In this document: piece after piece, positions 48,970 to 59,602 of the stretch
Position numbering within the stretch: position 1 is the first letter of the stretch
Layout: each line of letters starts with the position of its first letter
Assembly: GCF_019923725.1 (NCBI RefSeq)
Contig: NZ_JAHXRI010000010.1
Location: 520,636 to 584,635, forward strand
Source of the DNA: Zwartia hollandica
GTDB lineage: Bacteria > Pseudomonadota > Gammaproteobacteria > Burkholderiales > Burkholderiaceae_B
Direction: 5' to 3'
DNA: 64,000 nt
Made by a program: the position numbers and the translations under genes
Notes under the pieces: generated by a model
Told to the model about the DNA's origin: nothing
Seen by the model: only the letters and a program-made list of their open reading frames with translations
The model's database searches: none

Positions 48970-50016
48970 ATGCAGATCGGTGCGTGGTCCCTTCCCAATA
49001 ACGTGTTCGTTGCGCCTATGGCTGGCGTAACAGATCGCCCTTTTCGTCAACTTTGCAAAAAGCTTGGTGCTGGCTACGCCGTATCTGAAATGGCCGCAAG
49101 TAATCCTCAGTTATGGCAGACGGTGAAGTCCTCGCGCCGACTGAATCATGATGGCGAAATAGACCCGGTTGCCGTGCAGATCGCTGGGGCAGATCCTACG
49201 ATGATGGCACAGGCTGCTGTCTTCAATATTGGCAAGGGTGCGCGCATTATTGATATCAACATGGGCTGCCCCGTTAAAAAAGTGTGTCACGTCGCTGCTG
49301 GCTCAGCACTGCTACGCCACGAGGACTTGGTTGCACGCATTCTTGATACTGTGGTTCAAGCCTGTCTGCCGTACGGTGTGCCCGTTACACTTAAAACGCG
49401 CACTGGCTGGAGCCGCGAAGATCGCAATGCACTGCGTATTGGTCAAATCGCCCAAAACGCAGGGATCGCCGCACTGACGCTGCATGGCCGTACGCGTGAA
49501 GACCTTTACTTAGGTGAAGCAGAGTACGACACCATCCGAGCGGTAAAGGCAAGCCTCACGATACCTGTTGTCGCGAACGGCGACATCGATAGCCCTGAAA
49601 AGGCACGGGATGTTCTCGCCTATACGGGTGCTGACGCTGTGATGATTGGTCGCGCAGCGCAAGGACGGCCTTGGATTTTTCGTGAGATCGCGCACTTTCT
49701 GCGTACCGGACACCACCTGGCACCACCGAGCTGGGATGAGATGCGAGACTTACTGCTGACGCACCTTGCGGATCATTACCATTTTTATGGCGAGCGAACC
49801 GGCGTGCGCACAGCCCGAAAGCACATTGGGTGGTACGTTGAGGGTCTGCCTGGCGGTCGAACCTTTGCAGACCATATAAACCGTTTAGAAAGCACTGCCG
49901 AACAAGCCGCGGCAGTTGAGCGTTGGTTTACTTCCCAAAGCAATGTTTTGCCACACACAGCCCCGTCAAACTGCGACAATGCCACAGACAAAACGCTTCA
50001 ACAACAGGCCGCCTAA
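48970..50016 (+). CDS. dusB: tRNA-dihydrouridine synthase B
   Basis: FMN enzyme that reduces uridine to dihydrouridine in the tRNA D-loop. 348 residues. The N-terminus FVAPMAGVTDRPFR (about 13-26), the catalytic Cys in NMGCPVKKV, and the FMN phosphate site GADAVMIGRAAQGRPWIF are present. It leads fis, as in E. coli. The ATG at 48970 is chosen over the in-frame TTG six bases upstream. Confidence 0.95.
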   Translation: MQIGAWSLPNNVFVAPMAGVTDRPFRQLCKKLGAGYAVSEMAASNPQLWQTVKSSRRLNHDGEIDPVAVQIAGADPTMMAQAAVFNIGKGARIIDINMGCPVKKVCHVAAGSALLRHEDLVARILDTVVQACLPYGVPVTLKTRTGWSREDRNALRIGQIAQNAGIAALTLHGRTREDLYLGEAEYDTIRAVKASLTIPVVANGDIDSPEKARDVLAYTGADAVMIGRAAQGRPWIFREIAHFLRTGHHLAPPSWDEMRDLLLTHLADHYHFYGERTGVRTARKHIGWYVEGLPGGRTFADHINRLESTAEQAAAVERWFTSQSNVLPHTAPSNCDNATDKTLQQQAA

Positions 50017-50037
50017 GCGTTAGACAGTCCACACACC

Positions 50038-50283
50038 ATGAAACAATACAATGCCCTGCAAAACTCGGTCCGCGACACGCTAGAACGTTATCTGGCTGAC
50101 CTCGGTGACACAGATCCAAGTGGTCTGTATGACATGGTGATCCAATGCGTAGAGCGACCAGTATTACAAATTGCGATGCAACACGCAGAGGATAACCAAT
50201 CAAAAGCTGCTGACATGCTTGGCATGACGCGCAACACGCTTCGCAAGAAACTCCTTTCTCACAAACTACTTTCAGAAAAATAA
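50038..50283 (+). CDS. fis: DNA-binding protein Fis
   Basis: Nucleoid-associated protein that bends DNA and regulates growth-related promoters. 81 residues, shorter than E. coli Fis (98). The C-terminal helix-turn-helix [19 protein letters not shown] (about 53-71) is nearly canonical. It sits between dusB (21 bp) and purH (7 bp). Confidence 0.93.
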   Translation: MKQYNALQNSVRDTLERYLADLGDTDPSGLYDMVIQCVERPVLQIAMQHAEDNQSKAADMLGMTRNTLRKKLLSHKLLSEK

Positions 50284-50290
50284 GCCTGCA

Positions 50291-51880
50291 ATGAAAATTA
50301 AAACAGCCTTGCTCTCCGTTTCGGACAAAGACGGTATCGTTGAATTCGCCCAAGCGCTTGCTGCACGCGGTGTGCGACTTCTCTCCACGGGTGGTACCGC
50401 CAAACTACTCGCACAGGCTGGACTCAAAGTCACCGAAGTTGCCAAGCACACCGGATCGCCAGAAATTCTTGACGGTCGCGTTAAAACATTGCATCCGAAG
50501 ATTCATGGTGGCTTGCTAGCGCGTCGCGATAGCGATGAACACATGGCGACGCTCAAAAAACACAAGATCGATCGGATTGATCTACTCGTCGTCAACCTCT
50601 ACCCTTTTCGCCAAACAGTCGCCAAGCCTGACTGCACCTTTGCCGACGCGGTAGAGAATATTGATATTGGTGGTCCGGCGATGCTACGTGCCGCGGCCAA
50701 AAATCACGGCACAGAAGAAGGTGGTGTCACCGTTGTCATCGATCCAGCTGACTACCCTGACGTGCTTAAAGAAATTGATGCACGCGGCTCGACTTCTTTT
50801 GGGCTGCGCTTAAAGCTTGCGACCAAGGTCTATGCCCATACCGCTGCCTATGACGGCGCGATCGCGAATTATCTGAGCAGCCTGACCGAGGCCGAACCTA
50901 GCCAGGACGCTGTGCCTGCCCGCAGCACGTGGCCAAACGTTCTGACGCTTCAGGTGCATCAGCAACAAGTGTTGCGGTATGGCGAAAATGCGCAGCAACT
51001 TTCGGCGTTTTATACCGACCCTAGTCGACCAGTTGGCTTGCTAGGTAACTTTGTTCAGTTACAAGGCAAAGAACTCTCTTATAACAATATCGCAGATTCC
51101 GATGCCGCCTGGGATTGTGTGCGCAGCTTCACCTCCCACGCGTGCGTCATCGTCAAACACGCGAACCCTTGCGGCGTCGCTACAGCCGACAGTACGCTTG
51201 AGGCCTACAAAAAGGCTTTCAAAACCGACCCCACCTCGGCCTTTGGCGGCATCATTGCATTTAATCGCAAGGTCGATCTTGCGACCGCACAAGCCATCAG
51301 CGGACAGTTCGTTGAAGTCCTGCTAGCCCCCGCCTATGACAAGGACGCCCTGGCGCTGCTCGCAGCCAAGAAGAATGTACGCGTGCTGCGCGTTCCGATG
51401 GGCACGGGCCAGAACGATATCGATGTCAAACGCGTCGGGGGTGGTTGGCTCATCCAGACACCAGACTCAGGAACGACGGCCGCCAAAGACCTGCGTGTTG
51501 TCACAACAAAACAGCCGACGCCACAACAAATGGCAGATCTACTCTTCGCCTGGAAGGTCGCGAAGTTTGTGAAGTCCAATGCAATCGTCTTCTGTGGCGA
51601 TGGCATGACACTTGGAGTGGGTGCCGGGCAAATGAGCCGAATCGATTCTGCCCGTATTGCGTCCATTAAAGCAGAGAACGCCGGGCTGACATTGAAAGGC
51701 TCAGCTGTCGCTTCCGATGCATTTTTCCCCTTCCGCGATGGGCTTGATGTCGTAATCGATGCAGGTGCGACCTGCGTGATTCAACCAGGCGGTAGCATGC
51801 GCGACGACGAGGTAATCGCCGCTGCGAATGAGCGCGGCATCGCCATGGTGTTGACCGGCATGCGGCACTTTCGTCATTAA
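50291..51880 (+). CDS. purH: bifunctional AICAR transformylase / IMP cyclohydrolase
   Basis: Last two steps of IMP synthesis. 529 residues. The N-terminal cyclohydrolase domain ([18 protein letters not shown] and [13 protein letters not shown]) is followed by the transformylase domain with VKHANPCG (Lys and His of the active site) and [10 protein letters not shown] near the end. It starts 7 bp after fis and precedes ruvC by 12 bp. No Shine-Dalgarno precedes the ATG. Confidence 0.97.
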   Translation: MKIKTALLSVSDKDGIVEFAQALAARGVRLLSTGGTAKLLAQAGLKVTEVAKHTGSPEILDGRVKTLHPKIHGGLLARRDSDEHMATLKKHKIDRIDLLVVNLYPFRQTVAKPDCTFADAVENIDIGGPAMLRAAAKNHGTEEGGVTVVIDPADYPDVLKEIDARGSTSFGLRLKLATKVYAHTAAYDGAIANYLSSLTEAEPSQDAVPARSTWPNVLTLQVHQQQVLRYGENAQQLSAFYTDPSRPVGLLGNFVQLQGKELSYNNIADSDAAWDCVRSFTSHACVIVKHANPCGVATADSTLEAYKKAFKTDPTSAFGGIIAFNRKVDLATAQAISGQFVEVLLAPAYDKDALALLAAKKNVRVLRVPMGTGQNDIDVKRVGGGWLIQTPDSGTTAAKDLRVVTTKQPTPQQMADLLFAWKVAKFVKSNAIVFCGDGMTLGVGAGQMSRIDSARIASIKAENAGLTLKGSAVASDAFFPFRDGLDVVIDAGATCVIQPGGSMRDDEVIAAANERGIAMVLTGMRHFRH

Positions 51881-51892
51881 CACACTGACTCT

Positions 51893-52444
51893 ATGAGGAT
51901 TCTTGGCGTTGATCCGGGCTTACGCCGAACTGGTTTCGGTGTCATTGACGTACAAGGCGCCAAGCTATCGTATGTGGCAAGTGGGACCATCGTCGTCCCA
52001 ACCGATGTGACCCTGCCGCTGCGCTTGAAAGTCATCCTCGATAATTTGCGTCAAATCGTCGAGGACACTAAGCCAGATGTTGCTGCGCTCGAAATCGTTT
52101 TCATGAATACGAATCCAGCAAGCACATTGCTACTGGGCCAAGCCCGAGGTGCAGCACTCTGTGCGCTGGCGGATCGGGATCTGGCCGTTCACGAATACAC
52201 CGCACTACAAATAAAAAAATCGGTCGTCGGTGCGGGCCGTGCGGCGAAAGAGCAAGTTCAAATGATGGTGCAACGGCTATTACGGTTAGACGGCATTCCT
52301 GCTCCAGACTCGGCCGATGCACTCGCCTGCGCCATCTGTCATGCCCATATCGCACCACTGACCGAGAAACTTAGTCAAATGAACTACCAAACTCGCACCT
52401 CACGTGGCCGTTCACGCGTGCGGGCCGGGCGCTTACTGGGTTAG
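51893..52444 (+). CDS. ruvC: Holliday junction resolvase RuvC
   Basis: Endonuclease that resolves Holliday junctions with RuvAB. 183 residues. Catalytic acids: Asp7 in [13 protein letters not shown], Glu in ALEIVF (about 67), and the Asp pair in [12 protein letters not shown] near the C-terminus. It lies in the purH-ruvC-ruvA run. The C-terminal ~25 residues are basic ([13 protein letters not shown]). Confidence 0.96.
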   Translation: MRILGVDPGLRRTGFGVIDVQGAKLSYVASGTIVVPTDVTLPLRLKVILDNLRQIVEDTKPDVAALEIVFMNTNPASTLLLGQARGAALCALADRDLAVHEYTALQIKKSVVGAGRAAKEQVQMMVQRLLRLDGIPAPDSADALACAICHAHIAPLTEKLSQMNYQTRTSRGRSRVRAGRLLG

Positions 52445-52470
52445 CTTGCCCATTTACTCAAGGATTCTGG

Positions 52471-53043
52471 ATGATAGGTCGTCTCACCGGTACATTGTTT
52501 GAAAAGATGCCTCCGCGTATAGGGCTAGATGTGCAAGGCGTGGGCTACGAGATCGATGTCTCGATGACTACGTTTTACGCACTACCTGAGTTAGGCGCAC
52601 AGGTCACTCTTCTTACCCACCTCACTGTGCGTGAAGATGCACATATTCTCTATGGCTTCTCTACAGCCGAAGAGCGCGCAACCTTCCGCGAACTCATCAA
52701 AGTGAGCGGTATTGGTGCCCGTACCGCGCTCGCAGTCCTGTCGGGCATGTCAGCCACCGAGCTCGCGCAAGCGATCACACTTCAAGAACCCGCTCGCTTA
52801 ATGCGCGTTCCAGGCATTGGTAAAAAAACGGCCGAACGCCTTCTGCTCGAAATGAAGGGCAAGCTCGGCGCAGATCTAGGCGTACAGCCAACAAGCGTAG
52901 CAGGGACTCAGAACGATGTGCTACATGCGCTCACCGCCCTTGGATACTCTGAACGCGAAGCGCTAAGTGCCTTAAAAGGCCTGCCGGATGGTGTGAGCGT
53001 CTCGGATGGCATTCGCCTCGCTTTGAAGGGACTATCCCGCTGA
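52471..53043 (+). CDS. ruvA: Holliday junction branch migration subunit RuvA
   Basis: Junction-binding subunit that loads RuvB. 190 residues. The N-terminal OB fold ([30 protein letters not shown]) is followed by two helix-hairpin-helix motifs ([16 protein letters not shown] and [16 protein letters not shown]) and a C-terminal RuvB-contact domain ([15 protein letters not shown]). An AAGGA ribosome-binding site is present. ruvB is 5.4 kb downstream, not adjacent. Confidence 0.96.
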   Translation: MIGRLTGTLFEKMPPRIGLDVQGVGYEIDVSMTTFYALPELGAQVTLLTHLTVREDAHILYGFSTAEERATFRELIKVSGIGARTALAVLSGMSATELAQAITLQEPARLMRVPGIGKKTAERLLLEMKGKLGADLGVQPTSVAGTQNDVLHALTALGYSEREALSALKGLPDGVSVSDGIRLALKGLSR

Positions 53044-53096
53044 GCCAGTCGCACGGACAACTGTTACGGACTTTAATTTTTTGACCGGATTCTAAT

Positions 53097-54428
53097 ATGA
53101 GCCACATCATTCACCGCTCTCTGCTCAAAACACCGCTAACGGCTGCGCGTGCGCAAGGCATTCATATTTATGATCAGAACAACAAGGCCTACATTGATGC
53201 CAGTGGCGGCGCAGCAGTGTCTTGTTTGGGTCATGGGCATCCCGACGTGCTTGCTGCCATGCATGCACAGATCGATCAACATGCCTATGCACACACTGGT
53301 TTCTTTACCTCAGACGTTACTGAGAAGCTTGCTAATCATCTGATTCAACACGCACCAAAAGAGCTTGGTAACGTCTACTTCGTCTCAGGCGGCTCCGAAG
53401 CGATTGAAGCATCTTTAAAATTAGCGCGGCAATACTATGTCGAGATTGGTCAGCCCGAACGAACAGTCTTTGTCGCAAGACGGCAGAGCTACCACGGCAA
53501 CACCCTGGGTGCGCTGGCTATTAGCGGCAATGAGCAACGGCGCAAACAGTTTGCCCCCTTACTCATGGACGTACCGCGAGTGGACCCGTGCTATGAATAT
53601 CGCGACCGTTTGCCTAGCGAGACCCAAGACGCTTATACCGCGCGTCTACTGAAAGAAATAGAAGATGTTTTCGTCTCTACTGGACCAGAAAAAATCATTG
53701 CTTTCTGTGCAGAGACCGTGGGCGGTGCGACTGCAGGTGTTCTACCACCCACCCCGGGCTATTTCCGTGGCGTACGAGACCTATGCGACCGTTACGGTAT
53801 TTTGCTGATTGCTGACGAAGTCATGTGCGGAATGGGGCGAACAGGCACGCTCTATGCTTTTGAGCCCGAAAAAATCGTCCCCGATATTGTCGTCATCGCT
53901 AAAGGCTTGGGTGGGGGCTATCAGCCGATCGGCGCTTTTCTAGCGCACAACCGAATTATTGATGCACTACGTCAAAAAAGCGGTAGCTTTCAGCACGGCC
54001 ACACCTACCTTGGACATCCAGTCGCTTCAGCTGCAGCCCTCGCCGTCCAACAAGTCATTAAACGCGACAACCTACTCGCACAAGTGCGCGCGCGAGGCGA
54101 ATATCTGACAGGCGCTTTGCAGGCGCGCTTCCGCGATCACCCCTTTGTTGGCGATATTCGCGGGCGCGGACTTTTTATGGCACTTGAGCTTGTACAGGAC
54201 CGTGTGTCAAAAGCACCTTTTGACCATCGCAACAAACTACACGCAGTCGTTAAATCACAAGCCTTCGAGAACGGCCTGTTGGTCTACCCGATGGGCGGAA
54301 CCATTGACGGTGAGCGAGGCGACCATGTGCTGCTCGCCCCACCATTCATTACCTCTGAGGCCGATTTAGATCGAATCGTTGACTTGCTCGCGCTCTCGAT
54401 CGACCAGTCAATCAAGAGCTTGGGCTAA
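53097..54428 (+). CDS. class III aminotransferase (PLP)
   Basis: A 443-residue PLP enzyme of aminotransferase class III. DASGGAAVSCLGHGHP (about 35-50), GGSEAIEASLKLAR, the DEVMCGMGRTG cofactor Asp, and the catalytic Lys in VIAKGLGGGYQPIGAF are present. Members use omega-amino acids or diamines as donors; the substrate is unknown. It starts 53 bp after ruvA and opens the block between ruvA and ruvB. Confidence 0.92.
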   Translation: MSHIIHRSLLKTPLTAARAQGIHIYDQNNKAYIDASGGAAVSCLGHGHPDVLAAMHAQIDQHAYAHTGFFTSDVTEKLANHLIQHAPKELGNVYFVSGGSEAIEASLKLARQYYVEIGQPERTVFVARRQSYHGNTLGALAISGNEQRRKQFAPLLMDVPRVDPCYEYRDRLPSETQDAYTARLLKEIEDVFVSTGPEKIIAFCAETVGGATAGVLPPTPGYFRGVRDLCDRYGILLIADEVMCGMGRTGTLYAFEPEKIVPDIVVIAKGLGGGYQPIGAFLAHNRIIDALRQKSGSFQHGHTYLGHPVASAAALAVQQVIKRDNLLAQVRARGEYLTGALQARFRDHPFVGDIRGRGLFMALELVQDRVSKAPFDHRNKLHAVVKSQAFENGLLVYPMGGTIDGERGDHVLLAPPFITSEADLDRIVDLLALSIDQSIKSLG

Positions 54429-54442
54429 GTAGGGCTGCGGTA

Positions 54443-55420
54443 TCAATCGATTTTTGCACCTGAGAGTTGGACGGCCTGCGCCCAGTTCTTTACCTCGGCA
54501 TCGATTACTTTTTGAAACGCCTCGGGTGTGCTGTTGTTTACTTGCCCTCCCATATCTTGCAGTCGTTGCGTCATGCCAGGCTCGGCAACAATACGTCGGA
54601 TATCCGCCGAAATTTTTTCACGTAGCGCCACTGGCATCGAAGCTGGACCGTACAACCCAAACCAAGTGGCGGCGGTAAACCCAGGCATCCCCGCCTCAGC
54701 GGTGGTTGGCACACCATCGAGCGCAGCGACACGCTCACCATGGGCAAGTGCAATAGCACGCAACTTACCCGTTTTGATATATGGCAAGGCTGCCGACAGT
54801 GTCACGAAAGCGATTTGAACCTGACCGCCCATCAAGTCTGTCAACATCGGCGTGTCGCCTTTATAGGGCACGTGCACTAACGGTGTCCCTGTTTTCGCTT
54901 TAAACAGTTCACCCGCCAAATGCTGTGGTGTACCGTTGCCGGTGGACGCCATCGTTAAGCCGTTTTTTTGGGCCTTCGCATAATCAATCAATTCCTTCAG
55001 CGTCTTCGCCGGAACGGCAGGATTCGTCACTAGCACCAACGGTATGGTAGACACCAAGGTAATCGGCCCAAAGTCCTTAATGGGATCGTAATTAAGCTTG
55101 CGGTAGAGGCTCGCGCTAATTGTGTGCGCTGCCGTCGTCATGTAGAGCGTATAGCCATCGCCGGGCGCGCGCGCCAACGCCTCGGCCGCGACGGTGGTTC
55201 CCGCTCCAGGCTTATTGGTCACAACCACCTGTTGCTTCCAAGCGGTCGTTAGTTTTTCCGCCAGCATCCGCGCGATCACATCGGTAGCACCACCAGCAGG
55301 GTAAGGCACCACGATCGTGACTGCCTTCTCTGGGTAGGCAGCCAAAGCCGTTGCACCATAGACAAAGAATCCAACAAACCAGCCAAGAAGCGCTTTACCG
55401 CAAAGCTTACGAATATTCAT
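54443..55420 (-). CDS. tripartite tricarboxylate transporter receptor (Bug/TctC family)
   Basis: A 325-residue periplasmic binding protein with a signal peptide (~27 residues, ending TALAAYP). Bug signatures: AVTIVVPYPAGGATDVIARM and GDGYTLYMTTAAHTISASLYR. AGGTG lies 6 bases before the ATG at 55420. Ligand unknown. It converges on the aminotransferase gene (14 bp). Confidence 0.92.
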   Translation of the reverse strand: MNIRKLCGKALLGWFVGFFVYGATALAAYPEKAVTIVVPYPAGGATDVIARMLAEKLTTAWKQQVVVTNKPGAGTTVAAEALARAPGDGYTLYMTTAAHTISASLYRKLNYDPIKDFGPITLVSTIPLVLVTNPAVPAKTLKELIDYAKAQKNGLTMASTGNGTPQHLAGELFKAKTGTPLVHVPYKGDTPMLTDLMGGQVQIAFVTLSAALPYIKTGKLRAIALAHGERVAALDGVPTTAEAGMPGFTAATWFGLYGPASMPVALREKISADIRRIVAEPGMTQRLQDMGGQVNNSTPEAFQKVIDAEVKNWAQAVQLSGAKID

Positions 55421-55446
55421 GTCAATCACCTCTAGGTCTAGTAGTT

Positions 55447-56466
55447 TTAACTATCCTGCTGCTCACGCCAGGCTAGCAAACGCATCACACCTTCGCGCAT
55501 TTGCACCACCGGCTTCCAGCCAATCACCTCCCCCGCTTTGTCATGGGGAATATGAAAAGCACCACCCGAAGTCAAACGAACCTTGCCCGGAGGATCCGGA
55601 CGCACTTCCGGTTTGAGATCGCTCTTGCAATACTCGAGCACAAGCTGAACAAGCTCCCCGGTGGTAATCGGTGCAGGTCCAGACACGTTGACCGCCACGT
55701 CGGTCGCAGTGCTCTGCAAGGCAGCCACGTTTGCGCGCGCAACATCGGAGACATGCACAAAGTGTTTGGTATCTTTACCATCGCCGGGTAATACCGGCGC
55801 CTGGCCTTTGCGCACAAGGTCGTAAGTCTCCATGATGTATAACGAGTTCGCTGCACGATAGTGCTGACGTTCGCCATACACGGTCGAGTAACGCAACACG
55901 ACGTAATCCTGTCCTGCGCTTTGATAATAGTGGCGACACAACTGCTCGCCCATGATTTTTGAAGCGCCATACAGAATCGCCGCAGGTGGTGCCCCAACAG
56001 AATGAAAGGGTATCTCTTCGGACAGCGCACCTTTGATTCCCGAGCCATAGCCGTACACTGCGTTCGAAGAAGCGAAGATGATTTTTTTAACGCGGTTAAC
56101 ACGGCAAGCTTCTAACATATTCTGCGCACCACGAATATTGACATCAACTGCCTGCCAAGGCGTTTGAGAAAAACCAAGCGTCATGTAGGCCGCCAGATGA
56201 ATCACGCCATCCACACCTTCGGTTGCAGCAAGCAAATCGGGCAAGCGCATCAGGTCAGCACGCACAATCTTAATGCGTGGCTCATTCTGCAAGTGGGCGA
56301 TGGCATCCATCGATCCAAAAGAGAAGTTATCTAATAACAGTACCTCACGTGCGCCTTCTTTCAACAGCAAATCGGCCGTATGCGAGCCAACCAAACTGGC
56401 CGCCCCCGCAATCAGTATGCGCGAATCTTTGATGTTGAGCGCTTTACCTTGTTTGACAGTCGTCAT
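55447..56466 (-). CDS. NAD-dependent epimerase/dehydratase (extended SDR)
   Basis: A 339-residue extended short-chain dehydrogenase. Rossmann GAASLVGSHTA lies at about 21-31 and the catalytic YGASK with upstream Ser in SSNAVYGYG. The substrate is unknown; UDP-sugar epimerases are the closest type. Upstream of the Bug receptor on the same strand (26 bp), so possibly co-transcribed with it. Confidence 0.88.
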   Translation of the reverse strand: MTTVKQGKALNIKDSRILIAGAASLVGSHTADLLLKEGAREVLLLDNFSFGSMDAIAHLQNEPRIKIVRADLMRLPDLLAATEGVDGVIHLAAYMTLGFSQTPWQAVDVNIRGAQNMLEACRVNRVKKIIFASSNAVYGYGSGIKGALSEEIPFHSVGAPPAAILYGASKIMGEQLCRHYYQSAGQDYVVLRYSTVYGERQHYRAANSLYIMETYDLVRKGQAPVLPGDGKDTKHFVHVSDVARANVAALQSTATDVAVNVSGPAPITTGELVQLVLEYCKSDLKPEVRPDPPGKVRLTSGGAFHIPHDKAGEVIGWKPVVQMREGVMRLLAWREQQDS

Positions 56467-56490
56467 TGTCTCCAACCCTGTATCTATGTT

Positions 56491-57411
56491 TTAAGTGGCA
56501 GGTGCTAAGTAAATCGGTGCGACAGATTCTAGCGGAGTCGGCACAACGCCGAGCCGCGGATCCATCGGCAACGCTGCGACATTATCTTTTGTCAGCGATG
56601 CCAAATTATCACGTGACAATAATGGCTCGCCAGGCAGCAACTCAAAGGCGAACGCCTGTAAGCGACCCAGGCTCATCGGCAAGTTCAGCACCATACGCGG
56701 GTGGCCGCTCCAGAGCGCAGCAAGCTTGACCAACTCACCGAGCGTGTAGACACGCGGCCCCGCCAACTCGAACGTTTGATTGAGTGCAAACGGCGCCTTA
56801 ATCACATTAAGAATCGCATCCGTGACATCGGATACATAGACGGGTTGCATTTTTGCGTAGGCGCCGGCCATGGGCAGTATCGGCAAGTATTTCGCCAACC
56901 CAGCAAACATATTCATGAACTGATCTTGCGGCCCAAACACAACCGAGGGTCTAAAAATCGTATAGCTCTCATGCTCGGCGTCTGTATAGGCTTCTTTAAT
57001 TGCCACTTCGCCTGCTGCTTTTGAGCGTAAATAACCGCTTGGACCCTGCGCATCGGCACCGAGTGCGCTGATGTGGATGAACCGCGGCGTTTCTGCACGA
57101 CGACAGGCTTGAGCGATACGCTTAGGAAGCTGCACATGAGCGCGATCAAAGTCTGGACCGAAAGGGTCGCCACCGCGACTATGCAAAATGCCGACTAGGT
57201 TCACCACCACGTCGCAGCCGCTCACGAGACGATCGAGCGTCGCCTCGTCATGAACATCGGCCTGCATCACCGTGACGGTGGGATGCACCATCAACTCACG
57301 TCCTCGTTTGTATTGACGCGTGGGCACATGCACAACATGCCCTTGCGCAACGAGCCGACCCACTAGGTGGCGTCCGATAAAACCAGCACCGCCAATCACG
57401 AGTACGCGCAT
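56491..57411 (-). CDS. SDR protein, complex I NDUFA9-like family
   Basis: A 306-residue atypical SDR. The Rossmann motif IGGAGFIGRHLVGRL lies at about 6-20. The family is called NDUFA9-like from the mitochondrial complex I subunit, but bacterial members are uncharacterised and their substrate is unknown. It follows the threonine dehydratase on the same strand by 29 bp. Confidence 0.86.
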   Translation of the reverse strand: MRVLVIGGAGFIGRHLVGRLVAQGHVVHVPTRQYKRGRELMVHPTVTVMQADVHDEATLDRLVSGCDVVVNLVGILHSRGGDPFGPDFDRAHVQLPKRIAQACRRAETPRFIHISALGADAQGPSGYLRSKAAGEVAIKEAYTDAEHESYTIFRPSVVFGPQDQFMNMFAGLAKYLPILPMAGAYAKMQPVYVSDVTDAILNVIKAPFALNQTFELAGPRVYTLGELVKLAALWSGHPRMVLNLPMSLGRLQAFAFELLPGEPLLSRDNLASLTKDNVAALPMDPRLGVVPTPLESVAPIYLAPAT

Positions 57412-57440
57412 GTCGTCTTACTCCCTTAAACCATCAATAC

Positions 57441-58412
57441 TCAAGACTGAGTCAAAAAGCCTGCATAGGCCGCTAAATCAACGTTTCCACCACTCAAAAT
57501 CACCCCAACCCGTGCGCCTTTTTCAACAGGCAAGGCACCATGCATCAGCGCTGCCGCGCCTAGGCATCCGGTTGGCTCCACCACTATTTTCATACGTTCG
57601 GCAAAAAATTTCATGGTTGCGATCAGTTGTGGATCCGTGACCGTTAAGATATCTTTCACACGCTGTTTAATCACACCAAAAGTCAATTGACCCAAATAGA
57701 GCGTCAACGCACCATCCGCAATTGAACGCGGCGGTTCAATACGGATCACCTCACCTTTGCGTAACGACTGCTGACCATCATTGCCCGCCTCAGGTTCGAC
57801 ACCAAATACTTTGCATTTCGGGCTGAGTACGCTTGCTGCCAAGGCACTGCCCGCCAACAGTCCTCCACCGCCCAGGCACACCAACAAATAGTCTAATTCA
57901 CCCACATCTTCGAGCAACTCCAGTGCGGCCGTTCCCTGACCCGCGATGACGTGCAGATGGTCGTATGGTGGAATGATTGCCATACCCGTTTTTTCTTGAA
58001 TTTCACGCGCAACGACCTCTCGGTCCTGCTTGTAGCGGTCATAACTAACCACCGTGGCACCGTATTCTTGCGTCGCCGCCTTTTTTGCCGCCGGTGCATC
58101 GTGCGGCATGATGATCGTGGTGGCGACACCCAAGAGCTTTCCAGCCAAGGCTATCGCCTGTGCATGGTTGCCCGAAGAATAGGTCAACACGCCTGCGCGG
58201 CGTTGTTCGGGCGATAAATTAGCGATCGCATTGTAGCCACCGCGAAATTTGAAGGCGCCCATGCGCTGCAGGTTTTCGCACTTAAAAAATACCTTGGCGC
58301 CTGTCAAGCGATCCGCCGTTGCGGAAGTCAATACCGGGGTGCGATGGGCCACGCCCTTCAGGGTCTTGGCGGCGCTCGCAACATCTTCGTAGGTGGGCAA
58401 CACTAAGGACAT
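57441..58412 (-). CDS. threonine/serine dehydratase (PLP, fold type II)
   Basis: A 323-residue PLP lyase that deaminates threonine to 2-oxobutanoate, or serine to pyruvate. The catalytic Lys is Lys55 in GAFKFRGGYNA. SSGNHAQ (about 79-85) and the phosphate-binding GGGGLLAG follow. At this length it lacks the ACT-like regulatory domain of biosynthetic IlvA, so it is the catabolic/short type. First gene of a minus-strand run; divergent from ruvB by 98 bp. Confidence 0.9.
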   Translation of the reverse strand: MSLVLPTYEDVASAAKTLKGVAHRTPVLTSATADRLTGAKVFFKCENLQRMGAFKFRGGYNAIANLSPEQRRAGVLTYSSGNHAQAIALAGKLLGVATTIIMPHDAPAAKKAATQEYGATVVSYDRYKQDREVVAREIQEKTGMAIIPPYDHLHVIAGQGTAALELLEDVGELDYLLVCLGGGGLLAGSALAASVLSPKCKVFGVEPEAGNDGQQSLRKGEVIRIEPPRSIADGALTLYLGQLTFGVIKQRVKDILTVTDPQLIATMKFFAERMKIVVEPTGCLGAAALMHGALPVEKGARVGVILSGGNVDLAAYAGFLTQS

Positions 58413-58510
58413 AGCTTTCCTCTGATTTCGGGGTAAAAGTGTGGGATAGTGTACGATTGTCTAAGCGTCTTTGTGCGACCCGCGCCCCTAACGGATTTTT
58501 TAATCGACAC

Positions 58511-59578
58511 ATGGCCATACAGTCCGACTCCCTAAGCTCGCGTGCCGAGGCTTCACGCCTGGTCGCACCCCAAGCCGTTACCCCCAACGAAGAGTCCATC
58601 GAACGGGCGTTGCGCCCCCGCGCGCTAGAAGAGTATGTGGGACAGCAGCGCGTGCGCGATCAGCTTCAGATCTTTATTGCTGCCGCGCGAAACCGACAAG
58701 AATCACTAGACCATGTGCTGCTCTTTGGTCCACCCGGCCTAGGGAAAACCACGCTGGCCCACATCATTGCGCACGAAATGGGCGTTAATTTGCGCCAAAC
58801 TTCGGGACCCGTTCTAGAAAGACCCGGCGATCTAGCCGCCTTGCTGACCAATCTAGAACGAAACGACGTGCTGTTTATCGACGAAATACACCGGCTATCC
58901 CCCGTTGTAGAAGAAATCCTTTACCCCGCCCTTGAAGACTTCCAGATCGATATTCTGATCGGCGAAGGTCCGGCCGCACGCAGCGTCAAACTCGACCTGC
59001 AGCCCTTCACACTTGTCGGTGCCACCACCCGCGCCGGCATGCTCACCAATCCGCTACGCGATCGCTTTGGTATCGTCTCGCGGCTTGAGTTCTATACCCC
59101 CGAGGAACTGACCCGTATCGCCACACGCAGTGCTGGGTTACTGCAGGTACCCATCACGCCAGACGGTGCGTCGGAAGTGGCTCGTCGAGCCCGCGGTACG
59201 CCCCGCATTGCAAACCGCCTACTGCGCCGCGTCCGCGACTATGCCCAGGTCAAAGCCGACGGCACAATTGATGCAACGGTGGCTAACGCCGCCCTCTCAA
59301 TGCTTGAGGTCGATCCGCAGGGCCTAGACCTGATGGACCGCAAGCTTCTTGAAGCCATTGTGCACAAATTTGACGGCGGACCTGTTGGCGTCGATAGCCT
59401 CGCTGCCGCTATAGGCGAAGAGCGCGACACCATCGAGGATGTGATCGAACCCTATTTGATCCAGCACGGCTACTTGCAGCGTACGCCGCGCGGCCGGATG
59501 GCTACACAGACGACGTGGCGACACCTCGGACTGACGCCACCCAAAGCTTCCGCGAGCGATGGCCCCTTGTTTAGCTAG
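58511..59578 (+). CDS. ruvB: Holliday junction branch migration ATPase RuvB
   Basis: Hexameric AAA+ motor of RuvAB. 355 residues from the ATG at 58511. Walker A GPPGLGKT is at 73-80, Walker [10 protein letters not shown] and sensor [18 protein letters not shown] follow, then the C-terminal winged helix ([16 protein letters not shown]). It converges on recQ with 24 bp between stops. Confidence 0.97.
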   Translation: MAIQSDSLSSRAEASRLVAPQAVTPNEESIERALRPRALEEYVGQQRVRDQLQIFIAAARNRQESLDHVLLFGPPGLGKTTLAHIIAHEMGVNLRQTSGPVLERPGDLAALLTNLERNDVLFIDEIHRLSPVVEEILYPALEDFQIDILIGEGPAARSVKLDLQPFTLVGATTRAGMLTNPLRDRFGIVSRLEFYTPEELTRIATRSAGLLQVPITPDGASEVARRARGTPRIANRLLRRVRDYAQVKADGTIDATVANAALSMLEVDPQGLDLMDRKLLEAIVHKFDGGPVGVDSLAAAIGEERDTIEDVIEPYLIQHGYLQRTPRGRMATQTTWRHLGLTPPKASASDGPLFS

Positions 59579-59602
59579 TCGTATCGCGGTTTCAGACGCC
59601 GA

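Noticed and set aside
53044-58510. ruvA-ruvB block as a mobile island
   Set aside because: No direct repeats, tRNA, integrase or change in base composition visible at the ends, so only a rearrangement is suggested.
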